Positions 18,041 through 26,102 of a stretch of DNA of 64,000 nucleotides are shown here, in pieces. Source of the stretch: Candidatus Methylophosphatis haderslevensis (GTDB lineage: Bacteria > Pseudomonadota > Gammaproteobacteria > Burkholderiales > Rhodocyclaceae). The DNA lies in NCBI GenBank assembly GCA_016711925.1, contig JADJSA010000008.1, forward strand, positions 62,001-126,000, read 5' to 3'. The notes beneath the pieces are model-generated. The model did no database searches. It was given only the letters and a program-made list of their open reading frames with translations, and was not told the origin of the DNA. How positions within the stretch are numbered: the first letter of the stretch is position 1; each line of letters opens with the position of its first letter. The position numbers and the translations under genes were made by a program.

Positions 18041-18689
18041 GCTGCATGGCGCTGTGCAGGCCACACAGCGCGCACGGTCCCGGATGGTCGAGCGGCTGCG
18101 TGAGCAGGGTGTTCGCGACGAACGCGTGCTGGCCGCAATGGCGGGCGTGCCGCGGCACATGTTCGTCGAAGAAGCGCTGGCCAATCGGGCCTACGAAGAC
18201 ACTGCGCTGCCACTCGGTTTCCAGCAGTCGATAAGCCAGCCCTTCGTGGTCGCGCGCATGATCGAAGCGCTGGCCGGCGGCCGCAATCTGGGCAAAACAC
18301 TCGAGGTCGGCACCGGCTGCGGCTATCAGGCGGCAGTGCTGTCGCATCTGGCCACCGACGTCTATACGATCGAGCGCATCGCCCCGCTGCTCGAGCGGGC
18401 CAAGCGCAACCTGCGTCACCTGCGCCTGCCCAACGTCCGCCTGAAACATGCAGACGGCAACCTCGGCCTGCCCGAGGCGGCGCCATTCGATACAATCATC
18501 GTTGCCGCCGCGGCGCCAGTGATTCCGCCGGCGCTGCTGGCCCAGCTAGCGCCGGCAGGCCGCCTGATGATGCCGGTCGGACGGCCGGGCGACCAGCAAC
18601 TGGTGCTGGTGGAAAAGCGCGCAAACGGCCTCTCGGAAACCCGGCTCGATCTCGTTCGATTCGTGCCGTTGATTGCAGGAGTGGAATGA
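18030..18689 (+). CDS. pcm: Protein-L-isoaspartate O-methyltransferase
   Basis: 219 residues. It repairs isoaspartyl residues using S-adenosylmethionine. The SAM motif I is LEVGTGCGYQAAVL, and the family motif QQSISQPFVVARM is present. It overlaps both surE (11 bases) and nlpD (ATGA), as in other proteobacteria. Confidence 0.95.
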   Translation: MNDRLHGAVQATQRARSRMVERLREQGVRDERVLAAMAGVPRHMFVEEALANRAYEDTALPLGFQQSISQPFVVARMIEALAGGRNLGKTLEVGTGCGYQAAVLSHLATDVYTIERIAPLLERAKRNLRHLRLPNVRLKHADGNLGLPEAAPFDTIIVAAAAPVIPPALLAQLAPAGRLMMPVGRPGDQQLVLVEKRANGLSETRLDLVRFVPLIAGVE

Positions 18690-19801
18690 GTACACCGATC
18701 CCGTCCGCAATTGCGGCGCTGCTGCTCTCGCTGGGCATAGCCGCGCTGGCCGGATGTGCGAGCAGCACGCCGGGGCCGGCGCCGATCGTCGATCGCAAGG
18801 GTTCGCGCGCGCCGCCGGGCGCGGCGGCAGCACCTTCCTCGGCGCCGCTGGAACCCGGCTTCCATCTGGTACAGCGTGGCGACACGCTCTACAGCATCGC
18901 CCGCCAGTACGCCCAGGATCCCAAGAACATCATCATCTGGAACCAGATCGAGAATCCCAACTCGATAGCGCCCGGTCTGCGGGTACGCGTCGCGCCGCCG
19001 GGGGCGGCCAGTGCGCCGGCCACGGCTGCCGCGGTTGCCGAAGTGCGGCCGGTCAGTCCGATGGTCGCAGTGGAATCCAGACCGCTGGGCGCCGAGACCG
19101 GACCGCCAGCGGGCGGGTCGCCGGCGAGCGCCCCGCCAGCGGGCGGGTCGCCGGCGAGCGCCCCGCCAGCGAGCCCGGTGCCGTCGCCGGTCCCGCCCGC
19201 CGCGCCGGCCGGCCCGATCAAGCAGGAGCCGCGCGGCGGCAAGCAGCCCTACAGCGAGCAGGCCTGGGCCAAGGCCCGCGCAGGTGACGACAAGCCTGCA
19301 GGCGCGGTCGCGCCGCCGGGCGGCGCCGCAGAATCCAGGCCCGCGGCGAAGCCCGATGAGGCCAAACCCGCCGCGGCCGATGCCAAACCCGACGCCAAGC
19401 CCGAGGCGAAGCCGGAATCGCGCCCCGCCAACGGCGCGCTCGAGTGGTCGTGGCCGACCGGCGGCAAGGTGGTCGCCGCATTCAACGACAGCACCAGCAA
19501 GGGTATCGACATCAACGGCAAGCTGGGCGAGCCGGTACTGGCCGCTGCGCCGGGCAAGGTGCTCTATGCCGGGCAGGATCTGCGCGGCTACGGCAAACTG
19601 GTGGTGGTCAAGCACAGCAACCAGTATCTGTCCGTCTATGCCCACAACAGCGAAATCCTCGTCAAGGAGGGCCAGACGGTGAATAAGGGACAGAAGATCG
19701 CGGAACTCGGCAAGAGCGACGCGCAGGAACCCAAGCTGCACTTCGAAATTCGCAAACAGGGCAAACCGGTCGATCCGCTGCAGTACCTGCCGGCGCGCTG
19801 A
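18686..19801 (+). CDS. nlpD: NlpD-type lipoprotein: LysM plus degenerate M23 peptidase
   Basis: 371 residues. The lipobox is LAGC (Cys about residue 25). A LysM domain (about 55-100, FHLVQRGDTLYSIARQY) is followed by a Pro/Ala/Lys-rich linker and a C-terminal M23 LytM domain (about 255-370, with GIDINGKLGEPVLAA and KLHFEIRKQGKPVDPLQYLP). The first metal ligand position reads GIDIN where active enzymes have GxDxx with His/Asp, so it is probably an activator of amidases, as known for NlpD. The rpoS promoter commonly lies inside nlpD. Confidence 0.92.
   Translation: MSTPIPSAIAALLLSLGIAALAGCASSTPGPAPIVDRKGSRAPPGAAAAPSSAPLEPGFHLVQRGDTLYSIARQYAQDPKNIIIWNQIENPNSIAPGLRVRVAPPGAASAPATAAAVAEVRPVSPMVAVESRPLGAETGPPAGGSPASAPPAGGSPASAPPASPVPSPVPPAAPAGPIKQEPRGGKQPYSEQAWAKARAGDDKPAGAVAPPGGAAESRPAAKPDEAKPAAADAKPDAKPEAKPESRPANGALEWSWPTGGKVVAAFNDSTSKGIDINGKLGEPVLAAAPGKVLYAGQDLRGYGKLVVVKHSNQYLSVYAHNSEILVKEGQTVNKGQKIAELGKSDAQEPKLHFEIRKQGKPVDPLQYLPAR
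19103..19170 (+). repeat. 30-bp tandem repeat inside nlpD
   Basis: Two perfect 30-bp copies (19103-19132 and 19133-19162) and a partial third copy, starting CCGCCAGCGGGCGGGTCG. They encode repeated PPAGGSPASA in the linker between LysM and M23. The repeat is in frame (10 residues), so copy-number change would alter linker length without breaking the gene. Confidence 0.9.
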
Positions 19802-19810
19802 GGCCTGCCG

Positions 19811-20740
19811 ATGTCGACGGATATCCCGGACGACGACGACCAGCCGCAGGAGCGGGCGACGCCTGCGGGGGCCGAAGCGGTCGCCGAGACCGGTACGCCG
19901 GATACCGATTTCCTCAACGACGTCACCCAGCTTTACCTCAACGAGATCGGCGCCAATCCGCTGCTCACGCCGGAGCAGGAAGGCACGCTCTCGCGTGCCG
20001 CGCGCGATGGCGATTTCGAGGCGCGGCAGAAGATGATCGAGCACAACCTGCGGCTGGTCGTGAACATCGCCAAGCACTATCTGAATCGCGGCATTCCGCT
20101 GCTCGACCTGGTGGAGGAAGGCAATCTCGGCCTGATCCATGCGCTGGAGAAATTCGACCCCGACCGCGGATTCCGTTTCTCCACCTACGCGACCTGGTGG
20201 ATCCGCCAGAACATCGAACGCTCGATCATGAACCAGTCGCGCACCATCCGCCTGCCGGTGCATGTGGTGAAGGAACTCAATCAGGTGCTGCGCGCCCAGC
20301 GCCAGCTCGAAGCCAGCGGGCGCGGCGAGGGTTGCGCGGAAGACATCGCGCGGCGCCTCGACAAGTCGGTCGACGAGGTGCGCCAGATTCTTGCCCTCAA
20401 CGAACACACCGCATCGCTGGACGCGCCGCTCGATATCGATCCCAACCTGTCGATCGGCGAATCGCTCTCCGACGACGGCGCCGAAACACCGGAAACGCAG
20501 ATCCAGAACGCCGAGATCGAAAGCCTGATCGGCGAGTGGATCGGCATGCTCGGCGACAAGCAGCGCACCGTCATAGAGCACCGCTACGGCCTCAACGGCA
20601 CCGAGGCGAAGACGCTCGAGGAACTCGCCGACCGGCTCGGCCTGACCCGCGAACGGGTGCGCCAGATCCAGCTCGAAGGCCTCGCCCAGTTGCGCCGCAT
20701 CCTCAAGCGCAACGGCGTGAGCAAGGACGTCCTCTTCTGA
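19811..20740 (+). CDS. rpoS: RNA polymerase sigma factor RpoS
   Basis: 309 residues. Region 1.2/2 (DVTQLYLNEIGANPLLTPEQE), the 2.2-2.4 core with RFSTYATWWIRQNIERSI, and the region 4 helix-turn-helix LADRLGLTRERVRQIQLE identify an RpoS-type sigma-70. Position after nlpD confirms it. A 55-bp palindrome follows the stop. Confidence 0.95.
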   Translation: MSTDIPDDDDQPQERATPAGAEAVAETGTPDTDFLNDVTQLYLNEIGANPLLTPEQEGTLSRAARDGDFEARQKMIEHNLRLVVNIAKHYLNRGIPLLDLVEEGNLGLIHALEKFDPDRGFRFSTYATWWIRQNIERSIMNQSRTIRLPVHVVKELNQVLRAQRQLEASGRGEGCAEDIARRLDKSVDEVRQILALNEHTASLDAPLDIDPNLSIGESLSDDGAETPETQIQNAEIESLIGEWIGMLGDKQRTVIEHRYGLNGTEAKTLEELADRLGLTRERVRQIQLEGLAQLRRILKRNGVSKDVLF

Positions 20741-20759
20741 AGTTGGCCTGCCCCGAGAA

Positions 20760-20814
20760 CCGCATGGATAGGCGCTTCTGGCGGTGCCTGCCGCAACAGC
20801 GCCTATCCATGCGG
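20760..20814. repeat. Palindromic intergenic repeat, short 55-bp copy (copy 2)
   Basis: A perfect 16-bp inverted repeat: CCGCATGGATAGGCGC (20760-20775) and GCGCCTATCCATGCGG (20799-20814). The interior is about 40 bases shorter than in the 95-bp copies. It lies between rpoS and pyk and could also act as a transcriptional roadblock. Confidence 0.85.
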
Positions 20815-20894
20815 TGCGCGGCCGCCCTCGACCAGACCGGCGTCTCCGGCGGGTTCTGCTCGTATCGACACTTTTTCTGTTTGAGGACTCTGCA

Positions 20895-22364
20895 ATGGCC
20901 ATCAGTTCCGGCGCGACACTGCTCAAGTTCCGGCGTACCAAGATCGTCGCCACGGTCGGCCCGGCGTCGCGCGATCCGGCGCTGCTCGAAGCGCTCATCC
21001 GCGCCGGCGTCAACGTCTTCCGCCTCAACATGTCGCACGGCACCCACGACGAACACCGCAGCGCCTACGCCGCAATCCGCGCCGCCGCCGATTCGTGCAA
21101 GACGCCGGTGGCCGTCTTCGCCGATCTGTGCGGCCCGAAAATCCGCACCGGCGTTTTCCCCGGCGGTCCGATCACGCTCGCCGACGGCCAGCCGATCCAG
21201 GTGACGACGCGCGATGTGCCGGGCACCCCGGCGCTCATCCCGTCACAGTACGCGGCGCTGGGCGATGACGTCGTCGTCGGCAGCCGCATCCTGCTCGACG
21301 ACGGAAACCTCGAACTGCGGGTCGACGGCAAACAGGGCAGCGAGATCGCCTGCACCGTCGTCCACGGCGGCGTGCTCAAGAACAACAAGGGCATGAATCT
21401 GCCGGGCGTAACCGTCTCGGCCCCGTCGCTCACCGAGAAGGACAAGGCGGACGCGCGCTTCGCCATCGCGCTGGGCATCGACATGCTTGCGCTGTCTTTC
21501 GTGCGCACGGCCGAGGATGTCGAGCAACTGCGCGTACTGATCGGCCAGGGGCCGCGCGTGATCCCGATCATCAGCAAGATCGAGAAGCCGGAGGCGCTCG
21601 AGAACATCGAGGCCATCGTCCGCGTGTCCGACGCGATCATGATTGCGCGCGGCGATCTGGGCGTGGAACTGCCGCCGCAGAACGTTCCCAACATTCAGGA
21701 AGAACTCGTCGCCTTCGCGCGCGGATTTCACAAGCCGGTGATCGTCGCCACGCAGATGCTTGAGTCGATGATCGCCAGCGCCCGCCCGACACGCGCCGAG
21801 GTGACCGACGTGGCCAACGCCGTGCGCAGCGGCGCCGACGCGGTGATGCTGTCCGGCGAAACCGCCGCCGGTGCGTATCCGGTCGAGGCGGTCAGGATGA
21901 TGGACACCATCATCCGCCAGATCGAGGGCCATCAGTTCGCCCACGGCGCCTTCTCCACATTCGATCTGTACGCGCCGATGCGCCGCAAACCCGCGCCGCC
22001 GATCCCGATCGACATGGCGGTGGCAAATTCCGCCACGCTGCTGTCGCGCGAGTTGCTCGCCCGCGGCATCGTCGTCATGACGCGCAGCGGCCGATCGGTC
22101 GAGGTGATCAGCGCCGCGCGCCCTGCGGCGCCGATCGTCGGCGTATCGGTGGATGAGCACGTCGCGCGCGTCTGCTGCCTGCTCTGGGGGGTCGTGCCGG
22201 TTACCGTTCCCGACTGGCCGCAGCAGGATGCGCGCACCCTCGCGGTCAGGCTCGCGCGCGACTTCGGCCTCGCCAGCGACGGCCAGACCATCCTGCTGGT
22301 GCGCGGCTTCCGCACCGACGCGGCCGAGAACTCGCCCAGCGTCAGCGTGATATCGGTGCTGTGA
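20895..22364 (+). CDS. pyk: Pyruvate kinase
   Basis: 489 residues from the ATG at 20895. It converts phosphoenolpyruvate and ADP to pyruvate and ATP. RRTKIVATVGPASR lies at the N-terminus, followed by the active-site signature IPIISKIEKPEALENI, then MIARGDLGVELP and the VIVATQMLESMI motif. The C-terminal regulatory domain is complete. Full-length family member (usual 470-490). Confidence 0.96.
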   Translation: MAISSGATLLKFRRTKIVATVGPASRDPALLEALIRAGVNVFRLNMSHGTHDEHRSAYAAIRAAADSCKTPVAVFADLCGPKIRTGVFPGGPITLADGQPIQVTTRDVPGTPALIPSQYAALGDDVVVGSRILLDDGNLELRVDGKQGSEIACTVVHGGVLKNNKGMNLPGVTVSAPSLTEKDKADARFAIALGIDMLALSFVRTAEDVEQLRVLIGQGPRVIPIISKIEKPEALENIEAIVRVSDAIMIARGDLGVELPPQNVPNIQEELVAFARGFHKPVIVATQMLESMIASARPTRAEVTDVANAVRSGADAVMLSGETAAGAYPVEAVRMMDTIIRQIEGHQFAHGAFSTFDLYAPMRRKPAPPIPIDMAVANSATLLSRELLARGIVVMTRSGRSVEVISAARPAAPIVGVSVDEHVARVCCLLWGVVPVTVPDWPQQDARTLAVRLARDFGLASDGQTILLVRGFRTDAAENSPSVSVISVL

Positions 22365-22365
22365 C

Positions 22366-22450
22366 GGCGCGCCGCGGTCGGGCGGGCGCCCGCGACGCAG
22401 GCGTCATCGCCGCTGCGCCGCGCATGCCCCGCCCGGCGCAGCGGCGCGCC
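22366..22450. terminator. Possible bidirectional terminator between convergent genes
   Basis: A 10-bp inverted repeat GGCGCGCCGC (22366-22375) / GCGGCGCGCC (22441-22450) brackets a GC-rich spacer between the convergent pyk and lyase genes. There is no T-run, so it may only stall polymerase. Confidence 0.3.
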
Positions 22451-22459
22451 ACCCGAATA

Positions 22460-23908
22460 TCATAGATCGCTGCCCAGATCGGCCTTGAACCTGGCCACCA
22501 GCTTGCTCTGCCAGTCGCTGGTGGTGGCCAGCTTGCCGAAGAAAAAGCGCAGCATCTTCGGCTCTTCGACGAAGCGCAGCCCGCCCACCAGGTCGCGGTT
22601 GCGGTACAGCCAGACGATGCGGTCCACCGCGTACTTGATCTGCGAGAGCGTGAACACGCGCCGCGGCAGGGCCATGCGCAGCAGTTCCATGTTGGAGTAA
22701 ACCTCGTTGCCGTTGTCGTCGCGCTGTTCGGAAACCGAGCCGCGCTCCATGCCGCGCACGCTGCTCACCAGGTACACCGCCGAGGCCAGCGCACCGGCCG
22801 GATATTGCGACTGCGGCACATGTGGCAGAAACCGCATGGCATCGAGGTGGCAGCCCAGGCCGCCGGCCGGGGTGATCACCGGCACGCCCTGCCGGTCGAG
22901 TTCATTGACCATGTATTCGATGAATTGCGGCCCCTGGCTGACCATGTCTTCGTCCATCGTCTCTTCGAGGCCGACGGTGATCGCCTCGATCTCGCGTATC
23001 GACATGCCGCCGTAGGTGAGGAACCCCTCGTACAGCGTGACCAGCTCGCGCATCTTGAGGAAGGTTTCCTTGCTGTTGGTGCAGATGCCCCCGCCGCGGG
23101 CGCAACCGAGCTTGCGCGCCGAGAAGTAGATGATGTCGCACTGCTGGGCAATCTGCAGCGTTATCTCGCGGATGCTCATGTCCTTGCAGGCGGCTTCGCG
23201 CGTCTTGATGAAATGCAGGTTGTCGGCCAGCAGGCTGGCGTCGAACACCAGCATCAGCCCGTACTTGTCGCACAGCTTGCGCACCTGCCGCAGGTTGTCC
23301 AGCGAATGCGGCTGGCCGCCGATCAGGTTGGTGCCGGTCTCGATGCGCACGAAGGCGATCTTGTCCGCGCCATTGCGCTGGATCGTCGCTTCCAGCTTGG
23401 CGGTATCCATGTCGCCCTTGAACTGGCAATCGCTGGTCACCGCCAGGCCTTCGTCGATGATGATTTCCTCGACCGAACCGCCGTTCAGAACGATGTGCGC
23501 CTTCGTCGTGGTGAAGTGATAGTTCATCGGCACGATCGAGCCCGGCTTCACGAACACTTTCGAAATGATGTTCTCCGCGGCCCGCCCCTGATGCACCGGC
23601 AGGAAATACGCCTTGCCGAACAGTTCGCTGATCTTGTTTTCCAGCTTGGTGAACGTCGCCGAGCCCGCGTAGCTGTCGTCCGACTCCATCATCGCGGCCA
23701 GTTGCCGGTCGCTCATCGCGTTGACACCGCTGTCGGTCAGCATGTCGAGAAAGATGTCGCAGTTCTTCAGCAGGAAGGTGTTGTTTCCCGCCTCGTTGAG
23801 CGCTGCGAGGCGGCGGTCGATCGGCACCAGATTGAGCTTCTGGACGATGCGTACCTTGTGCATTTCGAGAGGCACGGCCTCCCCCGAGAAAAAGCTGACT
23901 TTCGACAT
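22460..23908 (-). CDS. Tyrosine phenol-lyase/tryptophanase family PLP enzyme
   Basis: 482 residues from the ATG at 23908 (MSKVSFFSGEAVPLEMHKV). The beta-eliminating lyase pattern is clear: NTFLLKNCDIFLDMLTDSG, HQGRAAEN, YHFTTTKAHI, and ETGTNLIGGQP. The PLP lysine is in FSARKLG, where characterised enzymes have SGKKD or SAKKD. C-terminal VRGMERG and LPRRVF match the substrate-binding arginine regions. The substrate (Tyr, Trp or other) cannot be assigned because positions flanking the PLP lysine differ from both enzymes. It is transcribed convergently to pyk. Confidence 0.85.
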   Translation of the reverse strand: MSKVSFFSGEAVPLEMHKVRIVQKLNLVPIDRRLAALNEAGNNTFLLKNCDIFLDMLTDSGVNAMSDRQLAAMMESDDSYAGSATFTKLENKISELFGKAYFLPVHQGRAAENIISKVFVKPGSIVPMNYHFTTTKAHIVLNGGSVEEIIIDEGLAVTSDCQFKGDMDTAKLEATIQRNGADKIAFVRIETGTNLIGGQPHSLDNLRQVRKLCDKYGLMLVFDASLLADNLHFIKTREAACKDMSIREITLQIAQQCDIIYFSARKLGCARGGGICTNSKETFLKMRELVTLYEGFLTYGGMSIREIEAITVGLEETMDEDMVSQGPQFIEYMVNELDRQGVPVITPAGGLGCHLDAMRFLPHVPQSQYPAGALASAVYLVSSVRGMERGSVSEQRDDNGNEVYSNMELLRMALPRRVFTLSQIKYAVDRIVWLYRNRDLVGGLRFVEEPKMLRFFFGKLATTSDWQSKLVARFKADLGSDL

Positions 23909-24125
23909 TTGTTGCTCCCTGATCAATTCAAGCGGATGGAATGACTGCACAGCGCCGAACTGGCGCCACCACCGCCCATGATGCCAGCACCGGGCGCCGC
24001 CTGTGTTCACGAGACGCTGACGGCAGCGCCGCCGCAAGCGCGGTCGCGCGCGCCGGGCAAGCGCAGGCGTGGAATCGCGCCAGCCTCCCGACTGCCCAGG
24101 GCATCCGGCGCATCCCCCCTGCGAG

Positions 24126-24220
24126 GCGCATGGAATGGCGGTCTTCAGGCTGCCTGCGCCACGAGGCCCAATCCACGGGCCGCGTGGCGTGGCATGCCCG
24201 CAAAGCGCCTATCCATGCGG
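24126..24220. repeat. 95-bp palindromic intergenic repeat, copy 3 (hybrid ends)
   Basis: The left end is GCGCATGGAATGGCG and the right end CGCCTATCCATGCGG, so one end is of the GGAATGGCG type and the other of the GGATAGGCG type. Length is again exactly 95 bp. It lies in the gap between the lyase gene and the integron island. Confidence 0.8.
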
Positions 24221-24475
24221 GTTCCAGGCTTGCCGATAGGGCGAACCGTCAGTTAGTTTGGCACGCGCCGGCGCTCGGGAACCCCCGGCCTCCCGCCACT
24301 CAGCCCAGGCTACGCGCGCCAGTCGCCACGCGAAGCGAAGCGGAAGATGGCGCCGGGGGGTGGATGCGAAGCGGGCGTTACATGGCTGGATCGTCGACGT
24401 TGACGACGGGAAAAACAAGACCGGACCCCAATGTTCCCGACGCCAATGTCGTTTTTATCATTATGCTTGGGGGCA
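24221..24475. other. Gene-free stretch at the distal end of the cassette array
   Basis: The 567 bases from 23909 to 24475 carry no gene I can support: repeat copy 3, then about 250 bases with no convincing ORF. A final attC would be expected just below 24476. I see only weak inverted symmetry there (TGCCCCCAAGC against ACATTGGGG on the - strand), too poor to call. Confidence 0.5.
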
Positions 24476-25147
24476 TCACTTTGCCCTCCACAGCGAACCG
24501 AACTGAAACTGCTTGTATGGATTGATCTTGTTGCTGAGCAAATGCGCCTCAAGACCTTGAAGCGTTCGTTCGTAAAGCGCAGCGATGAACGCAACTGGAA
24601 AGACTAACTCCCACGGCCCATCGATATAAGAACCATAAAACGGTTGGGTGCTTCGGCCGGACCAGTCGGTTCCATAGCCAGGCTCGCGAAATTCATGCAC
24701 CAGGTTGTTTCGGTACGTGTAAAAGAGTTGGACATACTGAGCGTCCTTCAAATGGCTCTTCTCCGAAGGCTCAGCGAAGGATGAGAGATCTGCAACCGAC
24801 GGTGAATATGAAAGTGGCACCGTGCCGCCATCCGAGCCCCATGCGCGCAGGCGTCGTGAAACTTCGCGAAATAGCTTTTGCCGATATCGTTTGGCGTCAC
24901 GTAATCGGAGTTGCAACTGGGGCAGGCTTACCTTGTCGGCTTCGGGCCACTGGGCTATGTCTTGAACCAATTTGACGAAACGTTCGCGATGGCTCCCAGT
25001 AGTACAGTAGGCTGCGCGTGCAAGGGGATCAAACGCGAGGGAGTATAGGATCACGCGATGAAACGGTGACGTGACACCGGCGATGTCCCTGGCTTGGCCG
25101 CGGAAGTGGTCGAGAAATTGCGCAACTTCAGCTCTGTAGCGTGCCAT
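24476..25147 (-). CDS. Cassette-encoded HEPN-like protein
   Basis: 223 residues, not recognised as a named family. It is mostly helical in appearance, with many charged residues. Near residues 144-153 it reads TYRNNLVHEF, giving Arg146-Asn-x3-His151, the Rx4H signature with a polar residue after Arg that marks HEPN ribonucleases of toxin-antitoxin, Abi and other defence systems. It is the last cassette; its start is 6 bases after the preceding attC. No separate antitoxin ORF was found within the cassette. The HEPN assignment is inferred from one motif; ribonuclease activity is unproven. Confidence 0.6.
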   Translation of the reverse strand: MARYRAEVAQFLDHFRGQARDIAGVTSPFHRVILYSLAFDPLARAAYCTTGSHRERFVKLVQDIAQWPEADKVSLPQLQLRLRDAKRYRQKLFREVSRRLRAWGSDGGTVPLSYSPSVADLSSFAEPSEKSHLKDAQYVQLFYTYRNNLVHEFREPGYGTDWSGRSTQPFYGSYIDGPWELVFPVAFIAALYERTLQGLEAHLLSNKINPYKQFQFGSLWRAK

Positions 25148-25153
25148 CGTGAT

Positions 25154-25216
25154 GCCTAAGGTTTGAGTTCAGCGGCTGTCGAAGGCAGTCCGCTGGAACG
25201 GGTCAGGTTTCGTGGC
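25154..25216 (-). other. Degenerate attC site between cassettes 3 and 4
   Basis: On the - strand it ends in CTTAGGC (consensus GTTRRRY) and starts with GCCACGAAAC. The inner stem is CAGCGG / CCGCTG, with a spacer base on one arm only. Position directly before the next cassette's start codon supports it; the core triplet is not canonical. Confidence 0.45.
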
Positions 25217-25310
25217 CAAAGTGAGGCGCATTTTCACTGCCCTTGCTGTACAGCCGCCTCTACTTTGGGTTGTGATCTGACTTGATGACCGGACGGACCA
25301 CCAAGAATTC

Positions 25311-25439
25311 CTATCCGATTGCGAACCCGATAGTCTGCAGTAGACCGGGGATCCCTTCGAGGTTGTACTGACCGATGAGCCAAAGATTGAACGGCAGGAC
25401 AGCGCCTCCAAAGAGACGCACTTTCGTTGACTTCTTCAA
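25311..25439 (-). CDS. 42-residue hydrophobic peptide in a cassette, TTG start
   Basis: A small ORF beginning TTG with an AAAGGGG ribosome-binding site 4-5 bases upstream. It reads MKKSTKVRLFGGAVLPFN, then LWLIGQYNLEGIPGLL, and ends QTIGFAIG. The basic N-terminus followed by a hydrophobic stretch suggests a membrane-inserted peptide. It shares a cassette with the upstream secreted protein: there is no attC between them and only 38 bases separate the genes. The function is unknown. Confidence 0.55.
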   Translation of the reverse strand: MKKSTKVRLFGGAVLPFNLWLIGQYNLEGIPGLLQTIGFAIG

Positions 25440-25477
25440 CTTTCCCCTTTACACATAGACGAGCAAACGGTCAGTTC

Positions 25478-25870
25478 TCACTTTCTGGCGCATACGGCTG
25501 AAGCCAGAGCGCGCGCGATGCTTCCCGGCGAGTCTGGTTCCCACGGAAGTGTCTTTGACCCCGTGTAGACGACCGCGCCTTCACCCATTCGGCCCGCGTG
25601 CCAAGTGAAAAATACAGTCCGGCTTTGTTGGCCATTGCAGTCAACTTCTTGCTGCCCCTTCTGGGAAAAGTATCGGCGGCCACTACGCTGCGATTCTTGC
25701 TCCACTTTATAGTCATACATAACCCAAACTGTGACGGTTCCAGCGCTGCCGGGCTTTGCTGGTTCGTAATAGGAGACCAAGCGATCGTTCTCGCCGAACT
25801 TCACCCAGGCTGCCGACGCAACAGAAGCGACGGCGAGAAGTAGCACTGCTACTGCCGCGGTTTTGGTCAT
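25478..25870 (-). CDS. Cassette-encoded secreted protein, surface-adhesin E-like
   Basis: 130 residues from the ATG at 25870, chosen because MTKTAAVAVLLLAVASVASA is a clean signal peptide; a longer reading would run through the upstream attC. The mature part has WVKFGENDRLVSYYEP, VWVMYDYKVEQ, a conserved DCNGQQSR, MGEGAVVY and WEPDSPGSIARAL, with a final cysteine near the C-terminus. This spacing resembles the surface-adhesin E-like family common in betaproteobacteria, from memory of the pattern. It is probably periplasmic or surface-located. Confidence 0.7.
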   Translation of the reverse strand: MTKTAAVAVLLLAVASVASAAWVKFGENDRLVSYYEPAKPGSAGTVTVWVMYDYKVEQESQRSGRRYFSQKGQQEVDCNGQQSRTVFFTWHAGRMGEGAVVYTGSKTLPWEPDSPGSIARALASAVCARK

Positions 25871-25937
25871 AGACACGGTAATCTCCAGGAACTCGTGATT
25901 CTTTCGATGAAACCGCGGCGGGAGCCGCACTGATGAG

Positions 25938-25995
25938 GCCCAACGTCCAAGCTCAGGGACGCGCCGCTTGCGGCGCGTCCCTTGGACCGTAGTGC
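25938..25995 (-). other. attC site after cassette 2 (58 bp)
   Basis: Read on the - strand it ends with a consensus GTTGGGC. Paired arms are GTCCAAG / CTTGGAC and GGGACGCGCCGC / GCGGCGCGTCCC, with an unpaired TGAG on one side only, the extrahelical feature of attC hairpins. The left core GCACTAC is degenerate (GCCCAAC expected). Confidence 0.65.
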
Positions 25996-26102
25996 TACGC
26001 AGGAGTCGCCAAATTGAGCGACACACTCTGGCCCAATTCACAGCGCCATGCAGCCGACGAACTGTCGCCTAAGCAACCGACTCCTGAGTAAGGCAAAGCA
26101 TG

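Noticed and set aside
24300..24475. A final attC after the HEPN cassette
   Set aside because: Only weak symmetry (TGCCCCCAAGC / ACATTGGGG) and no consensus GTTRRRY core.
25169..25411. 80-codon - strand ORF between cassettes
   Set aside because: No ribosome-binding site, overlaps the better-supported 42-codon ORF and the attC, and its sequence looks random.
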